A stretch of 59,915 bases of DNA from Actinomadura montaniterrae. Lineage in GTDB: Bacteria; Actinomycetota; Actinomycetes; Streptosporangiales; Streptosporangiaceae. The translations under genes and the position numbers were made by a program. Shown here piece after piece: positions 34,513 through 44,221 of this stretch (the first letter of the stretch is position 1; each line of letters begins with the position of its first letter). The notes under the pieces are model-generated. The model saw only the letters and a program-made list of their open reading frames with translations. It was not told where the DNA came from and searched no databases. The stretch is from NCBI RefSeq assembly GCF_008923365.1, contig NZ_WBMR01000036.1:1-59915 (forward strand), given 5' to 3'.

Positions 34513-34677
34513 CGCTGCTTCCACCCCTCCAGCGAGCCAGCGTGCTGTTCGCCGCGTGCCCTGGGTAAGCGTGCACGCCTGGGGAGGCGAATGACCAGAC
34601 GATCAGAGTCACTCGCGGTTCGAGCAGTGCGGCGATGAGGGAGTTACGGCGGGGAGGTTGTGGGCGGTTACGTGGAT

Positions 34678-35523
34678 CTACGAGTCGGCTTGCGTCTGTG
34701 GTTGCCCGGTCCGGGCCGGCTCGGCAGTTCGAGCGGGGTCGAGGCCGATGACCCCGGTCAGGTCGGCTCCGGTGAGATCGGCGCCGGTCAGTGTGGCGCC
34801 CGTCAGGTCGGCGTCGTTCAAGTTGGCGTTGGCGAGGGTCGCGTACGACAGATCGCATTTGGTGAGCGTGGCGCCTTCGAGGTTGGCATCGGCGAAACAG
34901 AACCTGCTGAGGTCCTTTTCGTGCAGATAGGCGCCCCGGAAGTCGACCTTCTCCAGTTCGATGCTGCTTCCGGGAAGGACCATCGACCGGCGGGTCAGGG
35001 CCGCCATGGCCCCACCGACGTCGTCGCGCAGACCCCCGGTGTAGCCCGCTCGTTCAGCATCGATCTCTTCCAGCGGCCGTGATGGCGGCCACGGAGCCTG
35101 CTGCCGGACGAAGCTGGCCAGCAGCGCCCCGATATGGCCCCGGTAGTGCGGGGCGGCATCGGCGATCTGCTCCATGGCGTAAACGCCGCCTTGGCGGACG
35201 AGTACATCGTCGCTCGACAGTTGTTCCAGAGCCTTGGTGAACAGGTCGATGAACTGGCCTTCTCTGCTGACTCTGATCTGCCGCAAAGTCGCCGCGGCGC
35301 CCACCTCGATTCCGCCCAGGGCGACCATGGCGGCCAGCCCCTGGAGCACGGTCGCCCGCACATCACTCATCGCCTTCAACCGATCGGTGGCCGACAGCGC
35401 GGATAGTCCGCGCGCACCCAGGTCATGCCGGACGATCCAGCCAGGAGCGAACGCCACGCACCACCCGAGCGCAACACCGACCAGGATGGTGATCACCACG
35501 GTCCACGCAACGATCCGCTTCAT
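34678..35523 (-). CDS. membrane-anchored pentapeptide-repeat protein
   Basis: 281 residues. An N-terminal helix (AWTVVITILVGVALGWCVAF) and probably a second (LQGLAAMVALGGIEVGAAATL) anchor it. Residues 85-180 are helical with SVQ-like block DVLVRQGGVYAMEQIADAAP, a feature shared by many actinomycete pentapeptide proteins. The C-terminal 75 residues are A(D/N)LxxA pentapeptides (ANLEGATLTKCDLSYATLAN, then ADLTGADLTGADLTG), which form a right-handed beta-helix. Pentapeptide proteins can mimic DNA or scaffold complexes; function here is unknown. It neighbours the GyrB-like gene. Confidence 0.88.
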   Translation of the reverse strand: MKRIVAWTVVITILVGVALGWCVAFAPGWIVRHDLGARGLSALSATDRLKAMSDVRATVLQGLAAMVALGGIEVGAAATLRQIRVSREGQFIDLFTKALEQLSSDDVLVRQGGVYAMEQIADAAPHYRGHIGALLASFVRQQAPWPPSRPLEEIDAERAGYTGGLRDDVGGAMAALTRRSMVLPGSSIELEKVDFRGAYLHEKDLSRFCFADANLEGATLTKCDLSYATLANANLNDADLTGATLTGADLTGADLTGVIGLDPARTAEPARTGQPQTQADS

Positions 35524-35674
35524 GCCGTGACAGTACGAGCAGCAGCGCCGTCATGGCCATGGGGACGACGAGTATCGGCTCCTAAAGCAGAATCCGGGCG
35601 ATAGGAGGGCGGGGACGGCCGGGGCTACGCAGATCGGCAGAAACGCTCGGCCGTTGGGTCGGTAGCGTTGGGGC

Positions 35675-36307
35675 GTGGCGGGGCATGAGTACAGCGCTGC
35701 GGACATCACCGTGGTGGAGTTCGACGAGGCGGTACGCAAACGTCCAGGCATGTACTTCGGTTTGGGGCTACGGGATCCGAGGCTGCCGGCTTCGCTGCTG
35801 TGTGCGGTGGGTGGTCACGTTCTTCATCCGCCGGCCAGAACGGCCGAGGCGCACTCGCTGCAGGGCGTGATCGAGATAGCCGGTGACCGCGATTTCACGG
35901 CGGTGTTGGATCTGCCGCCTTCCCGAGACGAACCGGACTTGCCGTCCACCAACTACTTCGATTACTTGAACGGTGCTGGCTGGTGGCTCATGGCCGCGGT
36001 GATGGCCCTCTGTGGAAGAGTGGTGGTGGAGGAGTGGCAGGACGGTCACGCATTCCGTCAGGAATTCGCCGGCATCCGGCCGCGCTCCGTTCCGGAGCCG
36101 ATCGACGCGCTCCCAGGGAGCGGAATACGTGTCGCCTTCGCCCTCGACCCGGAGTACGTCGGGCACGGCATGGCCTTCCCCGCCGACCTCGAACACCTTG
36201 ACCTGCACGGCTCGGACTGCGTCGAACCGGAGGGCCCTGGCCGGGTCATCGTCCGGGATTTGCGTGTCACGAACTCAGCGCAGAAGCAGGAGGTCGTCTA
36301 CAGATAA
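35675..36307 (+). CDS. GyrB-like N-terminal-domain protein lacking recognisable ATP-site residues
   Basis: 210 residues from a GTG. It aligns by eye with the GyrB ATPase domain: ITVVEFDEAVRKRPGMYFGLG matches the GyrB start (VLEGLEAVRKRPGMYIG); the helix after the lid reads LNGAGWWLMAAVMALCGRVVVEE where GyrB has GLHGVGASVVNALSxxLxVE; later GSGIRVAFALDPEYVG matches the GTTVxFxPDxxxF strand. The Glu/Asn-bearing ELVDN-type motif, the DxGxGIP motif and the GxHGxGxxxVN residues are missing. No transducer, Toprim or C-terminal parts are present. Probably a non-catalytic GHKL relative; it could bind a gyrase subunit or a nucleotide-like ligand. Function is unknown. Confidence 0.7.
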   Translation: MAGHEYSAADITVVEFDEAVRKRPGMYFGLGLRDPRLPASLLCAVGGHVLHPPARTAEAHSLQGVIEIAGDRDFTAVLDLPPSRDEPDLPSTNYFDYLNGAGWWLMAAVMALCGRVVVEEWQDGHAFRQEFAGIRPRSVPEPIDALPGSGIRVAFALDPEYVGHGMAFPADLEHLDLHGSDCVEPEGPGRVIVRDLRVTNSAQKQEVVYR

Positions 36308-36381
36308 GGCGGTCATTCCCGTAAGGAATCAGAACGCGTTGAGCCTCTGGCACCGCCCGGGCGCCGCCGAAATGGACGAGG

Positions 36382-37059
36382 ATGCCGATCACGATGCCGA
36401 AGCCCTCTTCATATCCCGTTCGGGTGACGTTGCGACCGGCGGCCGGGGAAGCCGGCACCTGGCGCTACGAGATCGTCGATTCCTCTTCCAGTCGCCGGCA
36501 CGGCGTGCTGAGAGACCCCGACCCGCGCGCGGCCCTCGAAATCATGGTGTCCGACCTGGTCTTCGAGGCCCTCACCGTTGACGCGGACGTGGTCTGGACG
36601 TCCGACGGGCACGGCGAGGTGGTGTTCCGGGAGGCGGACCCCGGTCGCACGCCTGGCCGCTCCCCGGCCTTCGCCCTGGTCGTCGTGCCCGGGCAGGGCG
36701 TGCTCCTTCCCGAGCCGCTCCCGCCTCTGCTCCTGGACGCCCCCAAGCCCATGGCCTTGTCAGCGCTTGCCGCCGCTGCCGAAACGCTCGGCATCGCCCC
36801 GCCCGAGGAGGCCCTCGGCATCGGCCTGGGGATCCAGATGGGCCGCGGCACCGGCCTGTTCGCGCTCTGCGCCGACTACCTCGATCCGGGAACGGACCGG
36901 ATCGCGGAGATCACGATCAAGCGTGGCCGGGCTTGGCGGGGATCCCACGAGCTCCGGGCCCACCAGGACGGGGTCGACCTGTTCGCCGACCCGCGCCGCG
37001 AGTCGGTGAAGCTGACCTCGCCGGCCTTTGCGTCCCAGGCCGAAAGGTGGCGCTTCTGA
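36382..37059 (+). CDS. hypothetical protein (225 residues)
   Basis: Not recognised. ATG 36382 (ATG 36394 possible). Strand-rich first half (VRVTLRPAAGEAGTWRYEIVDSSS) with a following helix and PAFALVVVPGQGVLLPEPLPPLLL; a helical middle (ALSALAAAAETLGIAPPEEALGIGLGIQMGRG); and a strand-rich end RIAEITIKRGRAWRGSHELR. No signal peptide or helix spanning the membrane. It follows the GyrB-like gene after 74 bp on the same strand and could be co-expressed with it. Confidence 0.65.
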   Translation: MPITMPKPSSYPVRVTLRPAAGEAGTWRYEIVDSSSSRRHGVLRDPDPRAALEIMVSDLVFEALTVDADVVWTSDGHGEVVFREADPGRTPGRSPAFALVVVPGQGVLLPEPLPPLLLDAPKPMALSALAAAAETLGIAPPEEALGIGLGIQMGRGTGLFALCADYLDPGTDRIAEITIKRGRAWRGSHELRAHQDGVDLFADPRRESVKLTSPAFASQAERWRF

Positions 37060-37129
37060 CTACCGGTGGGTAACGCGACCTTGCCCAGGCGAGGCGCTGC
37101 TCGAAGTCAGACCCGCCACCGAGGCCCGC

Positions 37130-37395
37130 TCAGGGCGGTTGGTCGGGCAGCAGGTTCTCGTAATGGGTGGAGTGGAGCAGCGCCAGGACGGCCTCGGCCC
37201 GGGCCTGCGGCGCTGCGTAGTCGGGTGGGCGCGCAGCAGTTCTCCCACGTCGCGGAGCCGTCCGATAGCGGCAGCCGCCGTGACGGTCCGGGCGTCGTGC
37301 TCAGCGCCGGTGGGGGTGGGTGGCGAGTACGGGCCGCTGGAAGCGATCCGCCCTCGAGTTGAGCCGCTGGGCTGACGCTCCTCGCGCAGCGCCAT
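37130..37395 (-). pseudogene. frameshifted remnant of a small unknown protein
   Basis: Read on the minus strand, one frame gives AAAAIGRLRDVGELLRAHP (ending near 37230) and the next continues DYAAPQARAEAVLALLHSTH and YENLLPDQPP to a stop at 37130. The joined product reads like a normal actinomycete protein end; each frame alone becomes Arg/Pro-rich nonsense. It lies in the 442-bp gap before the kinase gene. Confidence 0.55.
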
Positions 37396-37501
37396 GATCG
37401 CCTCCGTGCCGGCACCGGCACGAACTGGATCCTCGTCACCGGGTCTGGTGGAATGTTCCGATTGCGCGATCTATCCCTGACGGCCGGGTGTGGAGGCATC
37501 A

Positions 37502-39019
37502 GTGCAGGGTGGTCTGGAACTGGCCGGCCGGTACCGGCTGGAGGAGCCGCTCGGCCGGGGCGGAATGGGCGAGGTGTGGCGGGGCGTCGATCTGCGGTTG
37601 CGGCGCCCGGTCGCGGTCAAGATCCTGCCGCTGGCGATGGCGGCGGACCCGGCCTCGGTGGCCCGATTCCGCCGGGAAGCCGAGATCGCCGCGACGCTGA
37701 ATCATCCCGGCATCACCACCGTGTTCGACATCGACGAGCATCAATACGGTGACGAACGCCTGCTCTTCCTGGTGATGGAGCTGATGCAGGGCCGGGACCT
37801 GCAACGGACGCTGGGCGAACACCCCGGCGGGATGCCCATCGAACGGGTGAAGGACCTCGCCGTCCAGATCCTCGACGCGATGTCCGCCGCACACGGACGA
37901 GGCATCGTGCACCGGGACCTCAAGCCCGCCAACCTGTTCCTGCTGGAGAGCGGACGGGTGAAGGTCTGCGACTTCGGGATCGCCCGCCTCGCCGACGCCA
38001 CCAAGATCACCGCCACCGGCGGGTCCGCCGGCACCCCCATGTACATGGCAGCCGAGCAGATCCAGGGCCGTACCGTCGACCAGCGGACGGATCTGTACGC
38101 GTTCGGCTGCGTCCTGTACGAGATGCTCACCGGCGCTCCCTGGGTGGACACCGGCGCCGGCCTGGCCGCGATCCTCTACCAGCATCTGGAACAGATCCCC
38201 GCTCCACCGCGGTCCCTGCGCGCGGACGTCCCGGAGCATCTCAACGCGCTCGTGCTCGAACTGCTCGCCAAGCGGCCCGACGACCGCCCACACGACGCGA
38301 CCGCGGTCATCGCGCGTCTCAATGGGGCGGGCGCGGAAACGCTGCCGCAGGCGCCGAGCCCGGAAACGGTTCCGACTTCACCGTCGCCGGTCCCGGAAAC
38401 GCTGCCGGCCACTCCGGCACCAGGGCCGGGAACGCCGTCCTACACCCGTATCGCTGCCGTGACCCTGGCCATCCTTGCGGTATGCGGCCTGGGCCTCTAC
38501 GCCCTCACACGTTTCGGGTCAGGCACTCGTCAGAACAACGGCAGCAGCGATGAGACCCCTTCCGGAACGACCCTTAAACTCGGAGACCTGGCATTCGTCC
38601 TCCACCAGACCGGGACCACCAGCCCCGTGGACCGCATAGCAGTGGGGGTCAACGCCATCGACAAGCTGCCCATCACCGACTTCGAGCCAACGGACAGGCG
38701 GAAGATCCAGGTGCCGTACTGCATCCGCTTCTCGCTGACGAACAGAGGCGACCGCACCATGTCCGTCGGTGACGTCAACGACGTCACCAACCATCTCTCA
38801 GGAATACTCCCTGATGGAGCCGTCGCCAAGAATTGGGCAAGCACAACCCTGGCCGGCTATCCCAACGCATGCCCGCGGCCCGCCAACTCCCTGGCGCCGC
38901 GCACCTCTCAACTCGAAACCGAACTGGTCTTCTCCAACTCGACAGTCGTCGCGGCACGTTGGCAAACGTTCAGCGGCACAGCAGACCAACCAAAGGAATA
39001 CACGATCTCCTGGAAGTGA
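37502..39019 (+). CDS. transmembrane Ser/Thr protein kinase (PknB/Hanks type)
   Basis: 505 residues from GTG 37502, GGAGG five bases upstream (GTG 37490 also in frame). Kinase domain 9-275: glycine loop GRGGMGEVW, Lys40, HRDLKPANL with catalytic Asp139, and DFG at 157-159; the activation segment includes SAGTPMYMAAEQ. A Pro/Thr-rich linker (280-312) leads to a single helix (about 317-337) and an extracellular domain of about 165 residues (LGDLAFVLHQTGT..., RIAVGVNAIDKLP, FSLTNRGDRTMSVG) that looks like a DUF4352-type beta sandwich and has two cysteines. It probably senses an envelope signal. No PASTA repeats. It is not obviously operonic. Confidence 0.92.
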   Translation: MQGGLELAGRYRLEEPLGRGGMGEVWRGVDLRLRRPVAVKILPLAMAADPASVARFRREAEIAATLNHPGITTVFDIDEHQYGDERLLFLVMELMQGRDLQRTLGEHPGGMPIERVKDLAVQILDAMSAAHGRGIVHRDLKPANLFLLESGRVKVCDFGIARLADATKITATGGSAGTPMYMAAEQIQGRTVDQRTDLYAFGCVLYEMLTGAPWVDTGAGLAAILYQHLEQIPAPPRSLRADVPEHLNALVLELLAKRPDDRPHDATAVIARLNGAGAETLPQAPSPETVPTSPSPVPETLPATPAPGPGTPSYTRIAAVTLAILAVCGLGLYALTRFGSGTRQNNGSSDETPSGTTLKLGDLAFVLHQTGTTSPVDRIAVGVNAIDKLPITDFEPTDRRKIQVPYCIRFSLTNRGDRTMSVGDVNDVTNHLSGILPDGAVAKNWASTTLAGYPNACPRPANSLAPRTSQLETELVFSNSTVVAARWQTFSGTADQPKEYTISWK

Positions 39020-39036
39020 AGGAGTACCTCGCTGGG

Positions 39037-39075
39037 GATGTGGCCTGTTCCGCCCGGTCTCGTCTCGCGCCGCTG
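39037..39075 (+). repeat. island 3'-end repeat, copy F (second half)
   Basis: TGTGGCCTGTTCCGCCCGGTC followed by GCGCCGCTGGCACGG. It lies between the kinase stop (39019) and the flank (39110-39190) of the gene at 39208, whose deleted relative is also preceded by such a repeat (copy D). Confidence 0.55.
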
Positions 39076-39207
39076 GCACGGCTACCCGACGCGACAGCGG
39101 AGGCTCACAGACCGCAACAAAGCACCAGGTGAGTGCCTCGTTATCGCGAGTCACTTGCAACGTTGACCTGAGCAGCGCGGGGCCCTGCGTGCGAAATGAC
39201 TCGCTCC

Positions 39208-39780
39208 TCAATGATCCTCGGCTCGCGTGCGGCGATAGGCTCCTACCAGATCAGTTGTCTTGTAGAGAACATCAGGCCCGCCTTCGGGTGAATGCCACAC
39301 TTGTATAAGGTGCTGTTCGATGGGAACGCCGTCGATCTCTGTAGGCCAGGTGCCGTTCTCGTCGGGTGGAGGCGCATGATCCCCAGGCCAGCCAATGCCC
39401 GAGTCCCAGCCCACGGCGTCCCGGCCTCGGACATGGAAGCGAATCCGATAGGTACCGGGGTACTCCATCAGCGGTGGTACACCATTGGGGCCCATGTCCA
39501 TGGGTTCGAAGAGTTGAGTGTCTCCGCTGATTGATTCGAAGGTCACTTCGACTACGTCGGTCCACGGTCCAGTCTCTAGTGTCGGCGGGCTGTTCACGAG
39601 CTCTACGTCAACGAGGATCCTTCCGGTGTGCAGACCCGTTGAGACATTGGCTGCGCCGGGAACCACGTTGACGATCCCGTTCTTCGTGTAGTGGGGGTAG
39701 ACCTCAATCCCCGAGCCGGCATCCATGATGAGGTACTGGCCGTACTCCACGAACAACTGGGTCTGAAAGCGTCTGGCCAT
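39208..39780 (-). CDS. hypothetical beta-rich protein (190 residues)
   Basis: Start ATG 39780, with GGAG four bases upstream. It begins MARRFQTQLFVEYGQYLIMDAG, then strands (GIVNVVPGAANVSTGLHTGRILVDVEL, WTDVVEVTFES) and YRIRFHVRGRDAVGWDSG, giving a beta-sandwich-like pattern without signal peptide. Similar unknown proteins occur across Streptomyces and relatives; no function is known to me. Its 5' codons, upstream control region and 3' flank recur, minus the middle, at 32866-33160, so the unit has been copied within the island. A conserved inverted repeat lies upstream (39812-39843). Confidence 0.72.
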   Translation of the reverse strand: MARRFQTQLFVEYGQYLIMDAGSGIEVYPHYTKNGIVNVVPGAANVSTGLHTGRILVDVELVNSPPTLETGPWTDVVEVTFESISGDTQLFEPMDMGPNGVPPLMEYPGTYRIRFHVRGRDAVGWDSGIGWPGDHAPPPDENGTWPTEIDGVPIEQHLIQVWHSPEGGPDVLYKTTDLVGAYRRTRAEDH

Positions 39781-40123
39781 CGGACGGACTCCGTTCCGTG
39801 CTGGGGAGAGGAGGCGACGTCTATGTGATGATGCCCGTCGCCTCTGACACACTGAAGGCTCCGAAGGGCCGTTGAGCGTGGGTCCGGGAAGCCGCGTAGT
39901 CGCGGGCTGGAGGAGATCACGTACAGGGTTGGAATCGCGTTGCCAGCAGCGCCGAGCGTGGACCGACGCGGCAATCATGACTGTGCCGCTATGGGAGCAG
40001 GCACGCCAAGCAGCGCGCGACTGTCTATCTCTCATGCGGGCAGCGCCCTGGGACTGCGGCGATGATGGCCACCGCAGTGGCGGACGAGAAGACTGGGCGT
40101 GAGCTGTGCGGCGTCCGTTCTAA
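39781..40123. other. non-coding upstream region
   Basis: 343 bp with the conserved inverted repeat, then sequence with only short unsupported frames. 39781-39880 is shared with 33066-33160. Confidence 0.5.
39812..39843 (-). promoter_or_regulatory. conserved inverted repeat upstream of the 190-residue gene
   Basis: AGGCGACG (39812-39819) pairs with CGTCGCCT (39836-39843). The deleted copy keeps the same element with small changes (33085-33115), so it predates the duplication and may be an operator. Confidence 0.5.
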
Positions 40124-40240
40124 AACGTGATCGCGAACTCCGAGATGTCATCGTGGGGGACGGCGCCCCACCGCTTCACCAGGACATCCCAGGCACGCCA
40201 CATCAGTGCCCAGTCGACTTCTCCGATGAGTTGCCCTCAT
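40124..40240 (-). pseudogene. C-terminal fragment of an unknown protein
   Basis: Minus-strand translation gives QLIGEVDWALMWRAW then DVLVKRWGAVPHDDISEFAITF and a stop at about 40124. The fragment has protein-like composition, but an in-frame TGA directly precedes it and no start is found. Confidence 0.4.
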
Positions 40241-40303
40241 CGAGGTAAAGGGGCAGCCCGGCTGGAGTCCGGCGTGGTGCGGGCCGAGCCGGAACTGCTG
40301 GCC

Positions 40304-40655
40304 TCAGATCGTCAGGTCGCCCGAGACCGGGACGGGGCCGGACTTGATCGCCTCGCGAAGGTGGTCGAGCAGGGTGCGCGCCAGATCCGCCATGCGGTGG
40401 ACGGACTCGATGATGTCGTCGCTCTTCACGTTGGCCAGGGCGTCGGGGGCGATGCTGTCGCGATGGCGTAGCACGCCGGCGAGCAGGTCGGCCTTCGAGG
40501 AGAAGTGGTGCAGGACGTCGGCCTCGGTGATGCCGACGCGGGCCGCGACCTTGGCCAGCGTGGTGGCGCGGTAGCCGTCGACGCGTGTAGCGCGGCGTTC
40601 AGGATCTGCTCGCGGGCCTGCTTGCGTCCCTCGAGATGAAGGGTGCGGGGTTCGC
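40304..40655 (-). pseudogene. TetR family regulator pseudogene
   Basis: On the minus strand, GRKQAREQILNAAL is the first TetR helix; after a frameshift and loss of several codons near 40590 the next frame continues GYRATTLAKVAARVGITEAD, VLHHFSSKADLLAGVLRHRD and RTLLDHLREAIKSG to a stop at 40304. No start codon precedes the first helix. Break and truncation indicate a dead gene. It lies next to the methyltransferase at 40875, its possible former target. Confidence 0.7.
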
Positions 40656-40874
40656 GGCGGCGACCAAGTCCACCTCGTTGTCTGGAGCGCTCTGTGCTGG
40701 CTGTGGTCGGTTGGGCGCCACTGCCACCATGCTCACCGCGGACAGCCCAACGCCTGGCTCGGTGGGTGCGGTGACCTCACCGTCTGACCATTGGTCGACC
40801 GCCTTCCGTCCACGGATGCGGGCTACCGTCTGTTCTCGACGAGAGTGTGGTTGATCAGTCGGGTTGGAGCTGTC

Positions 40875-41687
40875 GTGGGTGACTTGGGGGAGAGTGCGCG
40901 TTCGGTCTGGTCGGGGCGGGCGGCTGCGTATGCGGAATCCTTCGCCGCGGTGTGCGCGTACCCGATCGGGGATCTGCTGGACGCCGTCGGAGCCGGTCCT
41001 GGGGTCCATCTGCTGGACGTGGGCACGGGGTCGGGGAACGTCGCCGCTGAGGCGTGCGCGAGGGGCGCCCGGGTCACCGCTGTCGATGCCGACCCCGGGA
41101 TGGTGCAGCTCACCGCGAAGGCGGTGCCGTCGGCTGAGGTCGGTGTCGCTGAGCTGCCCGTTCTTCCGTTCGCCGATGACGCCTTCGACGTGGTGACGGC
41201 CAACTTCGTGCTGGATCATGTGGGCCGGCCACGGTGTTCGCTGGCCGAACTGGGCCGGGTGGCCCGGCCGGGCGGCCGGATCGCGGTGACGGTCTGGGCG
41301 GTTCCGGGCGGGGCAGGGCGGGCTCTGCTGGGACGAGCGATCGAGGCCGCCGGTGTGCGGCACGATGGGCATCGGCCGGTACTGGCGTCCGAGGACGATT
41401 TCCCGCGCACCGAACAGGGGCTTGTGGGTCTGATGCGGGACGCCGGGATTTCCGATCCGTCGTGCCGGACCATCACCTGGGACCATCACGTCTCCGCGGA
41501 GGAATGGTGGCATGGCGCGGCGTCCGGTGTCGGTTTCATTGGGCATCTCGTCGCCGCTCAAACGCCCGAGACCAGAGCGGAGATCAAGCGGCATTTCGAT
41601 CTCCTGAGTGCAGAGTTCATCGGTCCGGACGGCCGTCTCGTCCTGCCGCATAGGGCACTGCTTGCCATGGGGAATGCCGGAGCATGA
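40875..41687 (+). CDS. class I SAM-dependent methyltransferase
   Basis: 270 residues from GTG 40875 with GGAG five bases upstream. Motif I VHLLDVGTGSGNVA, acidic motif II VTAVDADPGMV, motif III ELPVLPFADDAFDVVTANFVLDHV and LGRVARPGGRIAVTVWAVPGG match the UbiE/Methyltransf_11 pattern. Extra C-terminal helices (EEWWHGAASGVGF) form the substrate lid. The substrate is unknown. A decayed TetR gene lies just upstream in opposite orientation. A strong terminator follows. Confidence 0.9.
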   Translation: MGDLGESARSVWSGRAAAYAESFAAVCAYPIGDLLDAVGAGPGVHLLDVGTGSGNVAAEACARGARVTAVDADPGMVQLTAKAVPSAEVGVAELPVLPFADDAFDVVTANFVLDHVGRPRCSLAELGRVARPGGRIAVTVWAVPGGAGRALLGRAIEAAGVRHDGHRPVLASEDDFPRTEQGLVGLMRDAGISDPSCRTITWDHHVSAEEWWHGAASGVGFIGHLVAAQTPETRAEIKRHFDLLSAEFIGPDGRLVLPHRALLAMGNAGA

Positions 41688-41706
41688 GCGCATGGCCGGG
41701 TGCCTG

Positions 41707-41743
41707 GGCAGGTCCGCGGGTCTTGATGGCCCGCGGACCTGCC
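41707..41743. terminator. bidirectional hairpin terminator
   Basis: A perfect 14-bp stem GGCAGGTCCGCGGG / CCCGCGGACCTGCC with a 9-base loop, between converging genes (41687 and 41752). Confidence 0.8.
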
Positions 41744-41751
41744 GGACGGGA

Positions 41752-43350
<1,599 letters not shown>

Positions 43351-43495
43351 TCATGGGTCTCACCTCCTCGGGCGGTGTCACGGCCGGTCGCAAGCTACAA
43401 GGCCGAGCGCCGTCCCGTCCAATCATTTACCGGCCCCTGGGCCCCGCCGGAGGCGGCCGGCCGGCGCCGCCGAACAAGCCGGTAGCGTCGCACTT

Positions 43496-44092
43496 GTGAA
43501 TGATGGGGCTATCGATGTCTTCGAAGCCGGCCGGACGGATGCCGGCCGCCGGGTGACGCTGCGCCACCTCGGCAGCGGCGACCAGGGCGAGTTCCTCGAC
43601 CTGGTGAGGGCCAGCGTGGACCTGCACCGGCCGTGGGTGTCCCTGCCGTCCACGCCGGAGCAGTTCCGGGCCTACCTCGCGCGATATGCGAAGCCCGACG
43701 AGGAGTCGCTGCTGGTCCGCGTGCGCGACAGCGGGGCCGTCGCCGGCGTGGTCAACATCAACAGCATCATCCGGGGACGTTTCCAGTCGGCGTCCATCGC
43801 CTACGCCGCCTTCGCCCCGTCCGCCGGTCAGGGCTACATGTCCGAAGGAGTCGAGCTGGCGGTGCGCTACGCCTTCGAGCAGTTGCGGCTTCACCGGCTC
43901 GAAGCCCAGATACAGCCCGAGAACCGCGCGTCCCTCGAGCTGGTCCGGCGCGTCGGCTTCCGCCACGAGGGCCTGTCGCCCGAGCTGCTGTACATCGACG
44001 GAGCGTGGCGCGACCACGAACGGTGGGCGATCACCAGCAGCATGATCGACATCGCGCCCACGCCGCCGCACGCGACGCTGCCGGAGCGCTAG
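43496..44092 (+). CDS. GNAT family N-acetyltransferase (RimJ/RimL-like)
   Basis: 198 residues from GTG 43496; TAGCGT stands just upstream, suggesting leaderless expression. RimJ-type features: RRVTLRHLGSGDQGEFLDLVRASVDLHRPWV, acetyl-CoA loop SAGQGYMSEGVELAVRYAF and the C-terminal QPENRASLELVRRVGFRHEGL. It uses acetyl-CoA to acetylate an amine, either a protein N-terminus or a small molecule. Orientation is divergent from rox, and with that neighbour an antibiotic-modifying role is conceivable but not shown. Confidence 0.9.
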   Translation: MNDGAIDVFEAGRTDAGRRVTLRHLGSGDQGEFLDLVRASVDLHRPWVSLPSTPEQFRAYLARYAKPDEESLLVRVRDSGAVAGVVNINSIIRGRFQSASIAYAAFAPSAGQGYMSEGVELAVRYAFEQLRLHRLEAQIQPENRASLELVRRVGFRHEGLSPELLYIDGAWRDHERWAITSSMIDIAPTPPHATLPER

Positions 44093-44176
44093 GGAGTCGC
44101 GTGCGGTAGCGGTCACATCCTGGCCGCTTTCCCTGCGACGGTGGACGGGCAACGAAACCGCTACAAGGAGCGTGAG

Positions 44177-44221
44177 ATGGCCGTCAACTTCCGAGGCGAC
44201 GCACGCGCGGCGCACGGATGA
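44177..44221 (+). CDS. 14-residue leader peptide upstream of the AlkZ-like gene
   Basis: ATG 44177 has a strong AAGGAG six bases upstream; the peptide MAVNFRGDARAAHG ends in TGA overlapping the ATG at 44218 (ATGA). The downstream gene has no ribosome site of its own, so ribosomes finishing this peptide would start it. Could also be the remnant of a larger gene. Confidence 0.5.
   Translation: MAVNFRGDARAAHG

Noticed and set aside
37107..37499. 130-codon minus-strand frame before the kinase
   Set aside because: Pro/Arg-rich over most of its length; the protein-like parts switch frame, so it is described as a frameshifted remnant.
26984..39075. Classical integron attC sites
   Set aside because: The repeat lacks the RYYYAAC/GTTRRRY boxes and no integron integrase is visible, so only the layout is cassette-like.
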